A DNA stretch of 48,216 nucleotides, from the NCBI GenBank assembly GCA_002862205.1, contig PKCN01000268.1:1-48216 (forward strand), written 5' to 3'. The translations under genes and the position numbers were made by a program. The stretch is from Planctomycetaceae bacterium. Its GTDB lineage: Bacteria; Planctomycetota; Planctomycetia; Pirellulales; Pirellulaceae. Under the pieces are notes generated by a model. That model was not told the DNA's origin and did no database searches. It worked only from the letters and a program-made list of their open reading frames with translations. Shown here piece by piece: positions 34,101 through 42,376 of this stretch. How positions within the stretch are numbered: position 1 is the first letter of the stretch; each line of letters opens with the position of its first letter.

Positions 34101-37100
34101 GGCAAGTCCAAGGCGATTGGTTCGCTTGTATCTGAGTCGCCTGAAGCCCGCACTCATGTCGTCGTCGATGCGGCCAGCGAACATAACCTCAAAGCAGTCA
34201 ATGTGCGGGTGCCGCGTGATGCGATGACTGTGTTTTGCGGCCCCAGCGGAAGCGGCAAAAGTTCATTGGCGATGGATACGATTTACGCCGAAGGACAGCG
34301 TCGGTACGTCGAGTCACTCTCCTCTTATGCGCGGCAATTTGTGGGGCAGGTTCAAAAACCGCATGTTGAAAAGATTGAAGGTTTGTCGCCCGCCGTCGCG
34401 CTGGAACAGAAAAATCTGGGGCACTCACCTCGCAGTACCGTCGGGACCGTGACGGAGGTCTATGATTACCTGCGAATTCTGATGGCTCGACTGGGCGTCA
34501 TGCATTGTCCCGATTGCCAAGTCCCCGTCGGCACGCAGACCCCAGATCAGATCGTTGAAAAAGTCATGGCAATGCCCGTGGGAACTCGCGCTCTGGTTCT
34601 CGCGCCAATTGAAGTGCAAGCGGGCGAAGCATCACGTGACACTTGGCAGTCGCTCAGAAGTACGGGATATCAACGGATTCGGATCGACGGTCGGACCATC
34701 GCGCTCGATGATGCCAAGACCTTGGACCCGAGAAAGAGACAGGTTGTCCAGGTTGTGGTGGACCGAATCGCGATTGAAGCGGACGATCGCACCAGAATCA
34801 CCGATAGTGTTGAACAGGCGCTATCGCTGGGGGTCGGTGTATTGCAAATCGCCGTGGCTGATGAGGAACGGGAAGAACCACTATGGAAAACCCAAACACA
34901 CAGTCAGCATCTGGTTTGTGGTTGCTGTGGCAGATCGTTTTCTGAACTGACGCCTCATCATTTCTCTTTCAATACCGCCATTGGATGGTGCCCACAGTGT
35001 GAAGGACTGGGAACCCAGACCGGTACCAATCCAGCGGCCTTGGTGACTTCCACTGCGAAAACTTTGGCAGAGGGTGCGGCCCTGTTGTGGCCTGAGGTCC
35101 AGCAAAGCGTTTCTGGTTGGATGCTCAATGCACTCTCCAGACATACGGGCATCCCGATCGATGTCCCGTTTGATGCGTTGACCGTCTCGCAGCGCCGGAT
35201 TCTTTTTCGGGGTACCGGGCCGCAATGGATTGAGGTTCGTGAGTCAGACAAGAAAGGAAACAAGAAGTCCGGAGCTATCCTGTTTCGGTATCAATTCAAA
35301 GGGTTTTATCCGGCGTTGGATGAGGCTTCGCGGTTGACCCCCGGTTTGCGTGGGAAATTGGAGCAGTTCACCGCTGAGATCGACTGTAGCGTGTGCGATG
35401 GATCACGATTGACTGATGAAGCGGCAGCGGTCCGATTCCGAGGGCACACCATTGCCGACCTTGTGCACATGCCGCTGGATCGTCTCCACGCTGAAGCAAA
35501 AAGCTGGAAGTTTGACCGTCGCGAACGGAAAATTGCGGGCGAGCTTGTGCGAGAGGTTCGTGCACGCGTCGGATTCCTGTTGGACGTTGGGCTGAACTAT
35601 CTGACAATGCACCGTGGTGCATCAACGTTGTCAGGCGGCGAAGCCCAGCGGATTCGCTTGGCAGCACAGTTGGGCAGCGGGTTGTGCGGGGTTCTTTACG
35701 TGCTCGATGAGCCAACCATTGGTTTGCATCCCCGTGACAACCAACGCTTGATCGGCGCTTTGCATCGGTTGAGGGATCTTGGCAATACACTGTTAGTGGT
35801 TGAGCATGATCGCGAGGTCATTGATAGCAGCGACTATCTCTGTGATTTTGGTCCTCGGGCTGGTCGACATGGCGGGCGAATTGTTGCCAAGGGAAAACCG
35901 GGCGAGGTTGAGCCTTATCAGGATTCAGTCACCGCTGGGTTCATTGACGGAAGCAAGAAGATCTCATGTCCAGCGTCACGTCGCCCCGTGTATACGGAGT
36001 CGGGGACGCCAATGGTGGATTTTATCAAGGTCCTCGGAGCCACCGAAAATAATCTGCAATCGGTCGATTTTGAACTGCCCCTGGGTGTGTTCACCGCAAT
36101 TACCGGACCCAGTGGCAGTGGCAAGAGTTCACTGATTGAGCAAATCCTTTATCCAGTACTTGCGCGACGTCTGCATCGCAGCCGAACCAAACCGGGGAGG
36201 CATGATAAGGTTGAGGGATTGCGGTATATCGACAAGGTCATTCGCGTCGATCAGTCGCCCCTTGGCAATACACCCAGCAGTAATCCCGCCACTTACACTG
36301 GTGTGTTTGATCTCATTCGTCAGTTGTATGCCTCCATCCCGTTGGCAGCGGAACGACGTTACACCGCCAGAACATTCAGTTTCAATGTTCCCGGCGGCCG
36401 CTGTGAAACCTGCGAGGGAAGCGGGCAGCTGAAAATTGAAATGCACTTTCTTCCTGACGTTTGGGTCCCGTGTGAAGAATGTGATTCACGCCGATACAAC
36501 GAAGATGTGTTGGAAGTGAAGTTGCACGGAAAATCGATCGCCGATGTGCTGGAAATGCAATGTGGTGAGGCGACGGAGTTGTTTGCGAATTATCCGCGGA
36601 TTTTGAGAACGCTTCAGACGTTGTGTGATGTGGGCTTGGAATATGTGACTCTTGGCCAGGCTGCGCCAACGCTATCAGGAGGCGAAGCGCAACGTGTCAA
36701 ATTGGCCGCTGAACTCAGCCGCCCAATGACCGGAAACACGCTTTATCTGTTGGATGAACCCACCACGGGTTTGCATTTTGACGACATCGAAAAATTGCTC
36801 AACGTGGTGCAACGCCTTGTTGAAATGGGCAACAGCGTCGTTGTCATCGAACATAATCTTGATGTCATCAAGTGTGCTGACTGGATTGTTGACATGGGGC
36901 CGGGAGCTGGGGTGGATGGCGGCGAAATCGTCTTTGCGGGGACCCCAGAGCAGCTTGCAGCACAGGCAACGACTCGACGTCGCAAGAGCACAAAATCGAA
37001 TCCGGTATCCGTGACGGCTCCCTTTCTTGCCAAGGTGTTGAACGCGGATGAGGATTGGCAAGGGAAGCCCGAAACGTCCACGAAACCCAGTCGGGGTGGG

Positions 37101-37790
37101 AAACGCGAACCCGTTGGGAAATCGCGAGATCTCGGCGGGACCGACGATTCCGGTTCAGACACGGGGAACGGTTCTGCGGAATACCAGCCGCCCACGAAAC
37201 CCGCGGAAAAAAACGCCAAACTGCGTCCCGCGATCGCAAGAGTTGATCCAGCTGAGGGGAGCAAGAAAGCCGCTTCCGCAAAACAACGCGCAACCAAAGA
37301 AGTGGTCACAGCCACACAAGGGAGGCCAAAGGCGGGAATTCCCATGACTGCTCAGGCAACTGGGGCACTGGAGCCCTGGAAGACACTGGGGAAAAAGTGG
37401 CACTGTCTTGAGAAAGGTTTTACCCCTGGAGAGGCCCCCCTGTGGCCGCTCGAAGTGGCGGAGCGTGCGCTGAAGTTGCTGGAGCAAATCGCGGGTCAGG
37501 ATGCGTTGGTGTTCTCCGGGCCCGATCGATTCGAGGTCAGACCAAGTGGCACCGATACAGCCTGGGCTGAGGTGTATACCAAAGAAGCTGATGCACTGAA
37601 GATTACACTCGCCGGGCCTGACTCGGCGTTTGATTCATCCAGTTTCTCAAATCTTGAAATGCAAGGTCCGGTCAACCAGCCTGAGGGCCAAGGTACCACG
37701 ATTACCTTGAATTTGACGACTTTGAAACATGTTCGCAGTCGAAAATTGCGGACGTTCATGAAAAGTCACCTCGAACGCACTTTGCAATAA
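31167..37790 (+). CDS. uvrA: Double-length UvrA with extra C-terminal domain
   Basis: DNA-damage recognition ATPase of nucleotide excision repair. 2207 residues instead of about 940, because two complete UvrA units are fused. There are four ATP-binding domains: Walker A at residues 33 (GVSGSGKSS), 671 (GVSGSGKSS), 1025 (GPSGSGKSS) and 1647 (GPSGSGKSS). Four ABC signatures (LSGGESQRIRL, LSGGEAQRIKL, LSGGEAQRIRL, LSGGEAQRVKL) and four Walker B motifs (LDEPSIGLH, LDEPTTGLH, LDEPTIGLH, LDEPTTGLH) are intact. Zinc-finger CxxC pairs occur in each unit (CGGC..CEGC, CGCC..CPQC and others). The UvrB-binding insert is well kept in unit 1 (GYLRARVDGETVRLSDPP) and diverged in unit 2. Residues about 1935-2065 are a charged linker; 2067-2207 form an unrecognised globular domain. 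Chlamydial UvrA is also a tandem fusion. Confidence 0.96.
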   Translation: MATTEIKVKGAREHNLRDVNVTLPRGQLICFSGVSGSGKSSLAFDTLYAEGQRRYVESLSHYARQFMGQMPKPDVDLVSGLSPSISISQKSTGNNPRSTVGTITEIYDFLRVLFARVGTGHCPECGTAISAQARDAIASRILALPADATLWLMAPVIRGQKGEFRDLFEDLRKQGYLRARVDGETVRLSDPPPLDRQQRHHVEVVVDRIDPDSRDRGRINEAVDSALRMGEATLFVSLSDQNDDQADQPKRDILFSSQYACGGCGLSFKPPTPQLFSFNSPQGMCEGCDGLGRLYTFVPELLVPDERLSIRKGAIKLLGKWGDLGRYRQHIYRGVADAMDEALDLKSGTMLEGEWCELPEQAKQIWLWGTDDSLEFTWRGGRKARKYSGAFDGFIPELLGRYRTTRNKMQLRQFEKYMDTMDCPDCHGKRLNAQASAVTIQTGAKTFLADDEAKAGLSLPELCELSIEKLHSFFSSIRLGETEAIIAAEALKEIRQRIGFLLGVGLEYLTLARTAPTLSGGESQRIRLAGQIGSGLVGVLYILDEPSIGLHPRDNDRLIETLLRLRDSGNTLIVVEHDEDTMRAADLIVDFGPGPGIKGGRIVAVGDVQTVSETAKSVTGQFLSGKRAIQPATQLRSIDKNAMLTIRKAAFHNLKGIDISLPLGTVNCVTGVSGSGKSSFVGGILEPLLRNRLNGAQAEVGEHEGVEGLEHLDKTIAIDQSPIGRTPRSNPATYVKVFDEIRNLFARMTEAKTRGYTASRFSFNVDGGRCAACDGNGANKLEMDFLADIWVKCPVCQGKRYNRETLSVQFKGHSIADVLQMDISQALKLFGNIPRIAEKLQTLVDVGLEYLKLGQPSPTLSGGEAQRIKLSRELSKRETGKTLYVLDEPTTGLHFADIELLLNVIQRLADRGNTIVIVEHNVDVIKTSDWIVDLGPEGGEGGGEIVVAGRPEDVARCPASYTGVALAKSLGIKRRKVTGKSKAIGSLVSESPEARTHVVVDAASEHNLKAVNVRVPRDAMTVFCGPSGSGKSSLAMDTIYAEGQRRYVESLSSYARQFVGQVQKPHVEKIEGLSPAVALEQKNLGHSPRSTVGTVTEVYDYLRILMARLGVMHCPDCQVPVGTQTPDQIVEKVMAMPVGTRALVLAPIEVQAGEASRDTWQSLRSTGYQRIRIDGRTIALDDAKTLDPRKRQVVQVVVDRIAIEADDRTRITDSVEQALSLGVGVLQIAVADEEREEPLWKTQTHSQHLVCGCCGRSFSELTPHHFSFNTAIGWCPQCEGLGTQTGTNPAALVTSTAKTLAEGAALLWPEVQQSVSGWMLNALSRHTGIPIDVPFDALTVSQRRILFRGTGPQWIEVRESDKKGNKKSGAILFRYQFKGFYPALDEASRLTPGLRGKLEQFTAEIDCSVCDGSRLTDEAAAVRFRGHTIADLVHMPLDRLHAEAKSWKFDRRERKIAGELVREVRARVGFLLDVGLNYLTMHRGASTLSGGEAQRIRLAAQLGSGLCGVLYVLDEPTIGLHPRDNQRLIGALHRLRDLGNTLLVVEHDREVIDSSDYLCDFGPRAGRHGGRIVAKGKPGEVEPYQDSVTAGFIDGSKKISCPASRRPVYTESGTPMVDFIKVLGATENNLQSVDFELPLGVFTAITGPSGSGKSSLIEQILYPVLARRLHRSRTKPGRHDKVEGLRYIDKVIRVDQSPLGNTPSSNPATYTGVFDLIRQLYASIPLAAERRYTARTFSFNVPGGRCETCEGSGQLKIEMHFLPDVWVPCEECDSRRYNEDVLEVKLHGKSIADVLEMQCGEATELFANYPRILRTLQTLCDVGLEYVTLGQAAPTLSGGEAQRVKLAAELSRPMTGNTLYLLDEPTTGLHFDDIEKLLNVVQRLVEMGNSVVVIEHNLDVIKCADWIVDMGPGAGVDGGEIVFAGTPEQLAAQATTRRRKSTKSNPVSVTAPFLAKVLNADEDWQGKPETSTKPSRGGKREPVGKSRDLGGTDDSGSDTGNGSAEYQPPTKPAEKNAKLRPAIARVDPAEGSKKAASAKQRATKEVVTATQGRPKAGIPMTAQATGALEPWKTLGKKWHCLEKGFTPGEAPLWPLEVAERALKLLEQIAGQDALVFSGPDRFEVRPSGTDTAWAEVYTKEADALKITLAGPDSAFDSSSFSNLEMQGPVNQPEGQGTTITLNLTTLKHVRSRKLRTFMKSHLERTLQ

Positions 37791-37893
37791 CGTTGGCTGG
37801 AACGTTTGGCGGTGGGCCGGCTTGGGTTGCCGTTGCCCGGTGGTGACGCTGTGCTTGAGGCGGAAGGTTGTTTCTTGATGACTCCCCCGAAGC

Positions 37894-37923
37894 CCCACTG
37901 AGCTTGTCCCCACTGAGCTTGTC
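37894..37923. repeat. 15-base duplication
   Basis: CCCACTGAGCTTGTC occurs twice in direct succession, about 100 bases after the uvrA stop and upstream of the kinase promoter. Confidence 0.85.
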
Positions 37924-38011
37924 AGTTCGATTCTTTGTATTCTGATTTTCTTCTTTTGGTGGGGAATCCTGTCAAGGTTGGAGTTGGATAGGAGTTGGTC
38001 AGGGCGCGTGC

Positions 38012-38017
38012 TATAAT
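38012..38017 (+). promoter_or_regulatory. -10 box TATAAT before the kinase gene
   Basis: A perfect TATAAT (context GTGCTATAATCAG) 24 bases before the TTG start, so the leader would be short. The -35 region is poor, with no clear TTGACA at 16-18 bases. Confidence 0.5.
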
Positions 38018-38041
38018 CAGCCCGGCTTTTCATGGGAGGGA

Positions 38042-40171
38042 TTGAAGTTGAACAGAGACACTGATGCGTCTTCCAAGGATGACGGCGAAGGCTTGTTGAG
38101 CTCGGTACTTGCTGATACCGAGGTCAAAAAGCGGCTTGAGCAGATGGCGGCGGATGAGAAAACCGTCACGATATGTTCGTTGGCAGGTAGTGAATTCACT
38201 CATCCCAGTTGGCGTCAGCCGTGGGAAGATTATTCAGCAACTGAAACCATGCAATTGGAGGGAGATTCTGCTGATTCATCGGTCAGCCAGGTCGATCAGG
38301 GTTTCGTGCCTGTCCGTCTGCTCGCTGAGTTGACGGAAATGCGAGCCGAAGAGATCGACTACCGGATTGTAGGTCGGCTTGGCAGTGGTGGTACCGGGGT
38401 GGTTTATCAGGCTCATCAGCGGGCGCTCGATCGAGAAGTCGCCATCAAGGTGCTGCGTGATGAGTTGGCAAGTAACGAGGTGTCGCGGGAGCGTTTTCTT
38501 ACCGAAGCGCGGGTCATTGGGGGCCTCGATCATCCCAACGTGATTGCCTTGCACGAAGTTTGCATCGATTCCAATGGGTTTTTGTTCTATTCGATGAAGC
38601 GGATTGACGGGACCAGTTGGGATGAGCAGATCACTGGCAACTCCGTCATCGAGAATGTTAACATTCTTCTACGTGTGGCTGACGCCATACGTTATGCACA
38701 CTCACGGGGGTTGGTTCACCGGGATATCAAACCCGAAAATATCATGCTCGGGCAATTTGGTGAGGTACTCGTAGCGGATTGGGGATTAGCGCTGGCGCTG
38801 GGAGGTAGCGAGATTCGGCATGGAGTCAAGCAAACGATCGGGGGAACACCGGCGTACATGGCGCCGGAGCTTGCCGATGGCGGACACCACTCAATCACAT
38901 TTCAAACGGATGTGTATTTGTTGGGAGCAATCTTGTTCGAGATTCTGACTGGAACACCCCCGCATGATGGCCCTACACTGCTCGCTTGTTTGAAGGCTGC
39001 AGCACGCAATGTGATTCGCGAGACAAACGTTGTGGGTGAGTTGATGGACATTGCCCGCAAGGCGATGGCAGATCGAGCAGAGGATCGTTATTCATCGGTC
39101 GATGCATTCATTTCCGCCCTCAAGGATCAACAGAAACATGACCAGAGTGTCAGGCTGGTCAAACGTGCCCGAACCCGCTTGTCGAACGCAAAGGATGATC
39201 ATCAATACGAAGACTTTCGGGTGGCTGATGCATTGCTGATGGAAGCGCTTGATATCTGGGCTGACAACCCAGCAGCCCAGACAACACGAAGTAACTTGCA
39301 GAATCGTTTTGCAGAAGCAGCAACACGCAGCGGCGACTATGACCTTGCACTTTCGATCTATGCCTCAGCGAATCGGCTGGACTCGAAAGAGGCTGCAGAG
39401 GTCAGGAGTTTAAAAGCGGCCCGCGTTAGCAACGATCAGCGCAACAGCCGGTATTCGGTGCTGTTTACCAATGCCCCGGAAGCAGGTTTGTTGATTAGTA
39501 TGGATGCGGGACGTGTGGTCGAAGCCAATGATGCGTTCAGGAAAATGTTCGGTTACTCCAATGAGCAACTTGAAAACAAGTCGATCATTGAGCTGCACAT
39601 TTGGGAGCGTGAGGACGACCGACAACGTCTGACCGAGGCTTTGAACCAAACCGGGGTGCTGAACAATCTTGAATCGAGGTTTCTGCATCGGGACGGCCAT
39701 GCGATCGATGTGTTGATCAGTGGTTGTGTGGTGGATATGCAGGGAGAGGCGATGGTGGTTTCCACCATTCGTGATATTTCCGCACGGAAAAAAGCGGAAA
39801 ATGACCTGATGATGAGCAGGCAACGCCTCAGGGATCTTCAACGTCTGGCCGGTTTGGCTACCTGGTCGTATGACACCCGGACTGAAGAACTGGTTTGGAG
39901 TGACGAGGCATTTCGGCTCAGCGGACGTGATCCAGCGTTGGGACCCCCGTCCTCTGATGAGTTTTTTGACATGATTCACGAGGAGGATCGAGAAATGTTG
40001 CGTGATACGATCGATGCATCACTCGCCTCGGGACTTGCCTACGAACTCACGGTGCGGCAGATCCTCGGAGACGGGGAATATGGTGACCTGCTGCTCAAAG
40101 GTCAGCCAATCTTCGACGTTGAGGGCTACACGATTGAACTGTATGGCGTGATGATTCCTCAAACCAATTGA
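38042..40171 (+). CDS. Ser/Thr protein kinase with TPR-like region and two PAS domains
   Basis: A 709-residue cytoplasmic signalling protein. The kinase domain (about 105-370) has the Gly loop GRLGSGGTGVVYQA, ATP-binding Lys136 (AIKVL), catalytic loop HRDIKPEN at 226-233 and metal motif Asp246-Trp-Gly. Trp replaces the usual Phe, as often in planctomycete kinases. GGTPAYMAPE is the activation segment. Residues about 375-470 are helical and TPR-like. Two PAS domains follow (about 475-580 and 598-705), the first with VVEANDAFRKMFGY and ISARKKAEND. No transmembrane helix and no histidine-kinase, cyclase or other output domain follows, so the PAS pair probably senses a signal for the kinase. Start codon is TTG at 38042 after GGGAGGG; TTG at 38048 has better spacing. 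Confidence 0.9.
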   Translation: MKLNRDTDASSKDDGEGLLSSVLADTEVKKRLEQMAADEKTVTICSLAGSEFTHPSWRQPWEDYSATETMQLEGDSADSSVSQVDQGFVPVRLLAELTEMRAEEIDYRIVGRLGSGGTGVVYQAHQRALDREVAIKVLRDELASNEVSRERFLTEARVIGGLDHPNVIALHEVCIDSNGFLFYSMKRIDGTSWDEQITGNSVIENVNILLRVADAIRYAHSRGLVHRDIKPENIMLGQFGEVLVADWGLALALGGSEIRHGVKQTIGGTPAYMAPELADGGHHSITFQTDVYLLGAILFEILTGTPPHDGPTLLACLKAAARNVIRETNVVGELMDIARKAMADRAEDRYSSVDAFISALKDQQKHDQSVRLVKRARTRLSNAKDDHQYEDFRVADALLMEALDIWADNPAAQTTRSNLQNRFAEAATRSGDYDLALSIYASANRLDSKEAAEVRSLKAARVSNDQRNSRYSVLFTNAPEAGLLISMDAGRVVEANDAFRKMFGYSNEQLENKSIIELHIWEREDDRQRLTEALNQTGVLNNLESRFLHRDGHAIDVLISGCVVDMQGEAMVVSTIRDISARKKAENDLMMSRQRLRDLQRLAGLATWSYDTRTEELVWSDEAFRLSGRDPALGPPSSDEFFDMIHEEDREMLRDTIDASLASGLAYELTVRQILGDGEYGDLLLKGQPIFDVEGYTIELYGVMIPQTN

Positions 40172-40467
40172 GTGATTCACGTGCCAGTTCATCAGAATGG
40201 CAATCATTGAGGCTTTTCGCTGCCAAGCATGCGCTCGTGCCAGCAGGAACGCGGCAACACTGCAACACGGCAACACGGCAACACGGCAACACGGCAACAC
40301 GGCAGCATGGCAGCACTGCAACGCGGCAGCACGGCAACACTGCAACGCGGCAGCATGGCAGCATGGTAAACTGAGCTCACACATCGGGATGGTGATGTTG
40401 CTGCCAGGATCGTCTATTTGCCTGAGCTTGACTGGGTCATTTTTGTTGCTTCGCTGGGATTGAGAGC
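40172..40467. other. Intergenic region before sulfatase 2
   Basis: About 295 bases, almost half filled by an 8-base tandem repeat. No gene; Cys-rich or Gln/His-rich open frames here are translations of the repeat. Promoter not recognised. Confidence 0.6.
40251..40366. repeat. 8-base tandem repeat, about 14 copies
   Basis: Units of GGCAACAC with variants (TGCAACAC, GGCAGCAT, GGCAGCAC, TGCAACGC) in direct succession over about 116 bases. It lies between the kinase gene and the sulfatase, ending about 100 bases before the sulfatase ATG. It is the longest repeat in the window. Confidence 0.95.
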
Positions 40468-41955
40468 ATGTTCTTCAGAGTGTCGATTCGTTTACTCAAC
40501 ATCATGGTCTTGTCGATGCTGCTGAATGCGGCGTACGGACAGGCCCCAAAAAATCAAAGACCGCCTAACATCGTATGGATCGTGGGCGAGAACTTTGATC
40601 TCGATTTCGGCTGTTACGGCGCCATGAATGTGAAAACGCCGAATGTGGATCAGTTGGCAAAGCATGGAGTAAGGTACACCAACGTCTATTCAACTTCGCC
40701 TGTCTGCGCTCCGAGTCGCTCGGCTTTCATGACCGGAATGTACGCGACGACGACGGACATGCATCACATGCGGTCACATCGAGATGACGATTATCGGTTA
40801 CCCGAGGGAGTGCGACCTTTGACTCAGCGGTTGCAGGATGTCGGGTATCAGACCGCGAATGTGACCCACATTGGTGATCGTGTGGTTGGCACGGGAAAGC
40901 TGGATTTGAATTTTGTTAACGAGGGTCCACTTTATCAGACAAAATTGTGGTCGGAGATCGATACTTCAAAGCCGTTCTTTGCGCAGTTCAATATGCCGGA
41001 GGCGGAATACGACATTTATGATCGCAAGTCGGCGGAGAAAGAACGTGTGGTTTGGGTCGGAGAAGAATGGCACCCCAAGGTTGCGACCGAACAGAACGTC
41101 ACACCACCGCCTTATTACCCGGATCATCTCATTGTACGGCAAGAGTGGGCACGTTATTTGAATTCAGCCAGCGGCATGGATGTAAGAATTGGTTGGATTC
41201 TTCAGCAACTCGAAAATGACGGAGTGGCTGATGATACGGTTGTTATTTTCTTTGGAGATAACGGGAGATTGGAAGCGAGGGGGATTCATTGGTGTTTTGA
41301 CAGTGGATTGCACGTGCCCATGGTGATCCATTGGCCAAAGCATTTTGCGGCTCCGCAGGGCTATCAAGCCGGGCTTGTGGATGATCGCGTCATCAGTCTC
41401 ATCGATCTCACCGCAACCACGCTGGTGATCGCAGGAATTGATGTTCCGCGTATGATGCAGGGGCAGCCCTTCCTTGGACCCGAGCAAACCGTTGGACGCC
41501 GTTTTGCATTTAGCGCTCGGGACCGAATTGACGAGACCGAAATTCGACAACGATCCGTGCGCGGGAAGCGATATCACTACGTGAAGAATTTTACGCCGGG
41601 AGCCGGATTCGGATCATTGAATCGCTACAAGGAAAAGTGCTTCCTCGTCAAACCACTCATGAGAAAATTGCTTGCGGACGGGAAACTCACTGGACCTCCT
41701 GCTGATCTGATGAAACCGTTTGCCAGTGAGCAACTCTTTGACACCCAGGCGGATCCCTATGAAACAGTCAATCTGGCTGACTCACTCGTGCCCGAACATC
41801 AAGCGGCCTTGCTGGAAATGCGAGCTGCATTGGATACATGGAGTGCGGAAACACGAGATCGTGGTGTCATCCCTGAAGCTCATGAAATCGTCGCGCCTTT
41901 TGAAAAAGAAATGCACGACTGGTTTGGAACACCTGATTGGGTAACGGCTCGTTGA
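40468..41955 (+). CDS. Secreted sulfatase (formylglycine type), second copy
   Basis: A 495-residue exported sulfatase. Signal peptide 1-24 (LLNIMVLSMLLNAAYG). NIVWIVGENFDLDFGCYG is the first metal site, with Glu41-Asn42 where Asp-Asp is common. The activation motif is C80-A-P-S-R84, formylglycine at Cys80. HHMRSH and HIGDRVVGTGK follow, and FFGDNGRLEARGIHWCFDSGLHVPMVIHWP holds the second metal site (Asp-Asn-Gly) in its first eleven residues. Its sequence differs clearly from the sulfatase at 14.7-16.2 kb, so it is another subfamily and not a recent duplicate. The substrate is unknown; sulfated algal polysaccharide is a general guess. It is flanked on both sides by different 8-base tandem repeats. 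Confidence 0.92.
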   Translation: MFFRVSIRLLNIMVLSMLLNAAYGQAPKNQRPPNIVWIVGENFDLDFGCYGAMNVKTPNVDQLAKHGVRYTNVYSTSPVCAPSRSAFMTGMYATTTDMHHMRSHRDDDYRLPEGVRPLTQRLQDVGYQTANVTHIGDRVVGTGKLDLNFVNEGPLYQTKLWSEIDTSKPFFAQFNMPEAEYDIYDRKSAEKERVVWVGEEWHPKVATEQNVTPPPYYPDHLIVRQEWARYLNSASGMDVRIGWILQQLENDGVADDTVVIFFGDNGRLEARGIHWCFDSGLHVPMVIHWPKHFAAPQGYQAGLVDDRVISLIDLTATTLVIAGIDVPRMMQGQPFLGPEQTVGRRFAFSARDRIDETEIRQRSVRGKRYHYVKNFTPGAGFGSLNRYKEKCFLVKPLMRKLLADGKLTGPPADLMKPFASEQLFDTQADPYETVNLADSLVPEHQAALLEMRAALDTWSAETRDRGVIPEAHEIVAPFEKEMHDWFGTPDWVTAR

Positions 41956-41999
41956 GCATCGGAGCATCGGAGCATCGGAGTAACGGAGTAACGGAGTGA
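41954..41999. repeat. 8-base tandem repeat at the sulfatase stop codon
   Basis: GAGCATCG three times, then GAGTAACG twice, then GAGTGAC. It begins with the last two bases of the TGA stop of the sulfatase. Confidence 0.92.
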
Positions 42000-42376
42000 C
42001 TGCGGTTTGCCAGTGCTGGAGTGGGCCCCTGTGAGCTTGGGCTTGGTGACAGGGCTCGGTGACAGTAGGGGGGCGAGAGTGCTGGGCATGACGTCGCTCC
42101 GGTGGCCATCGACCGTTGGAGGAAGCCCTGGTAGGTCTTGGGATGAGTGTTTTTGATCTCGCTGAGTCGCTTGAGAATGACACTTTCCGGTCTTGCTGAC
42201 CAGATTTGCGACTTTTTCTGATCCGTTGGGGGGAGCGAACTCTCATGGGATTCTTCGAATTAATAAAATGTTTTCCCCTGTGCCCGTTCATCGATTGGCC
42301 AACGCCGTCTATACTAGGTCGGGTCGGGGGATGCCTCTTTTTCCGGCGGTAAATCCGACAGGACGAGGAGGTTTGG
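41956..42376. other. Intergenic region, sulfatase 2 - hypothetical gene
   Basis: About 420 bases. It starts with the 8-base repeat and contains a 13-base duplication near 42043-42068 (GGCTYGGTGACAG). A possible promoter for the next gene is TTCATC (42287) - 17 bases - TATACT (42310-42315), with a weak -35. No gene. Confidence 0.5.

Noticed and set aside
40019-40384. Cys-rich minus-strand frames near 40.2 kb
   Set aside because: The repeated CCRVAVLP-type translation comes directly from the 8-base repeat.
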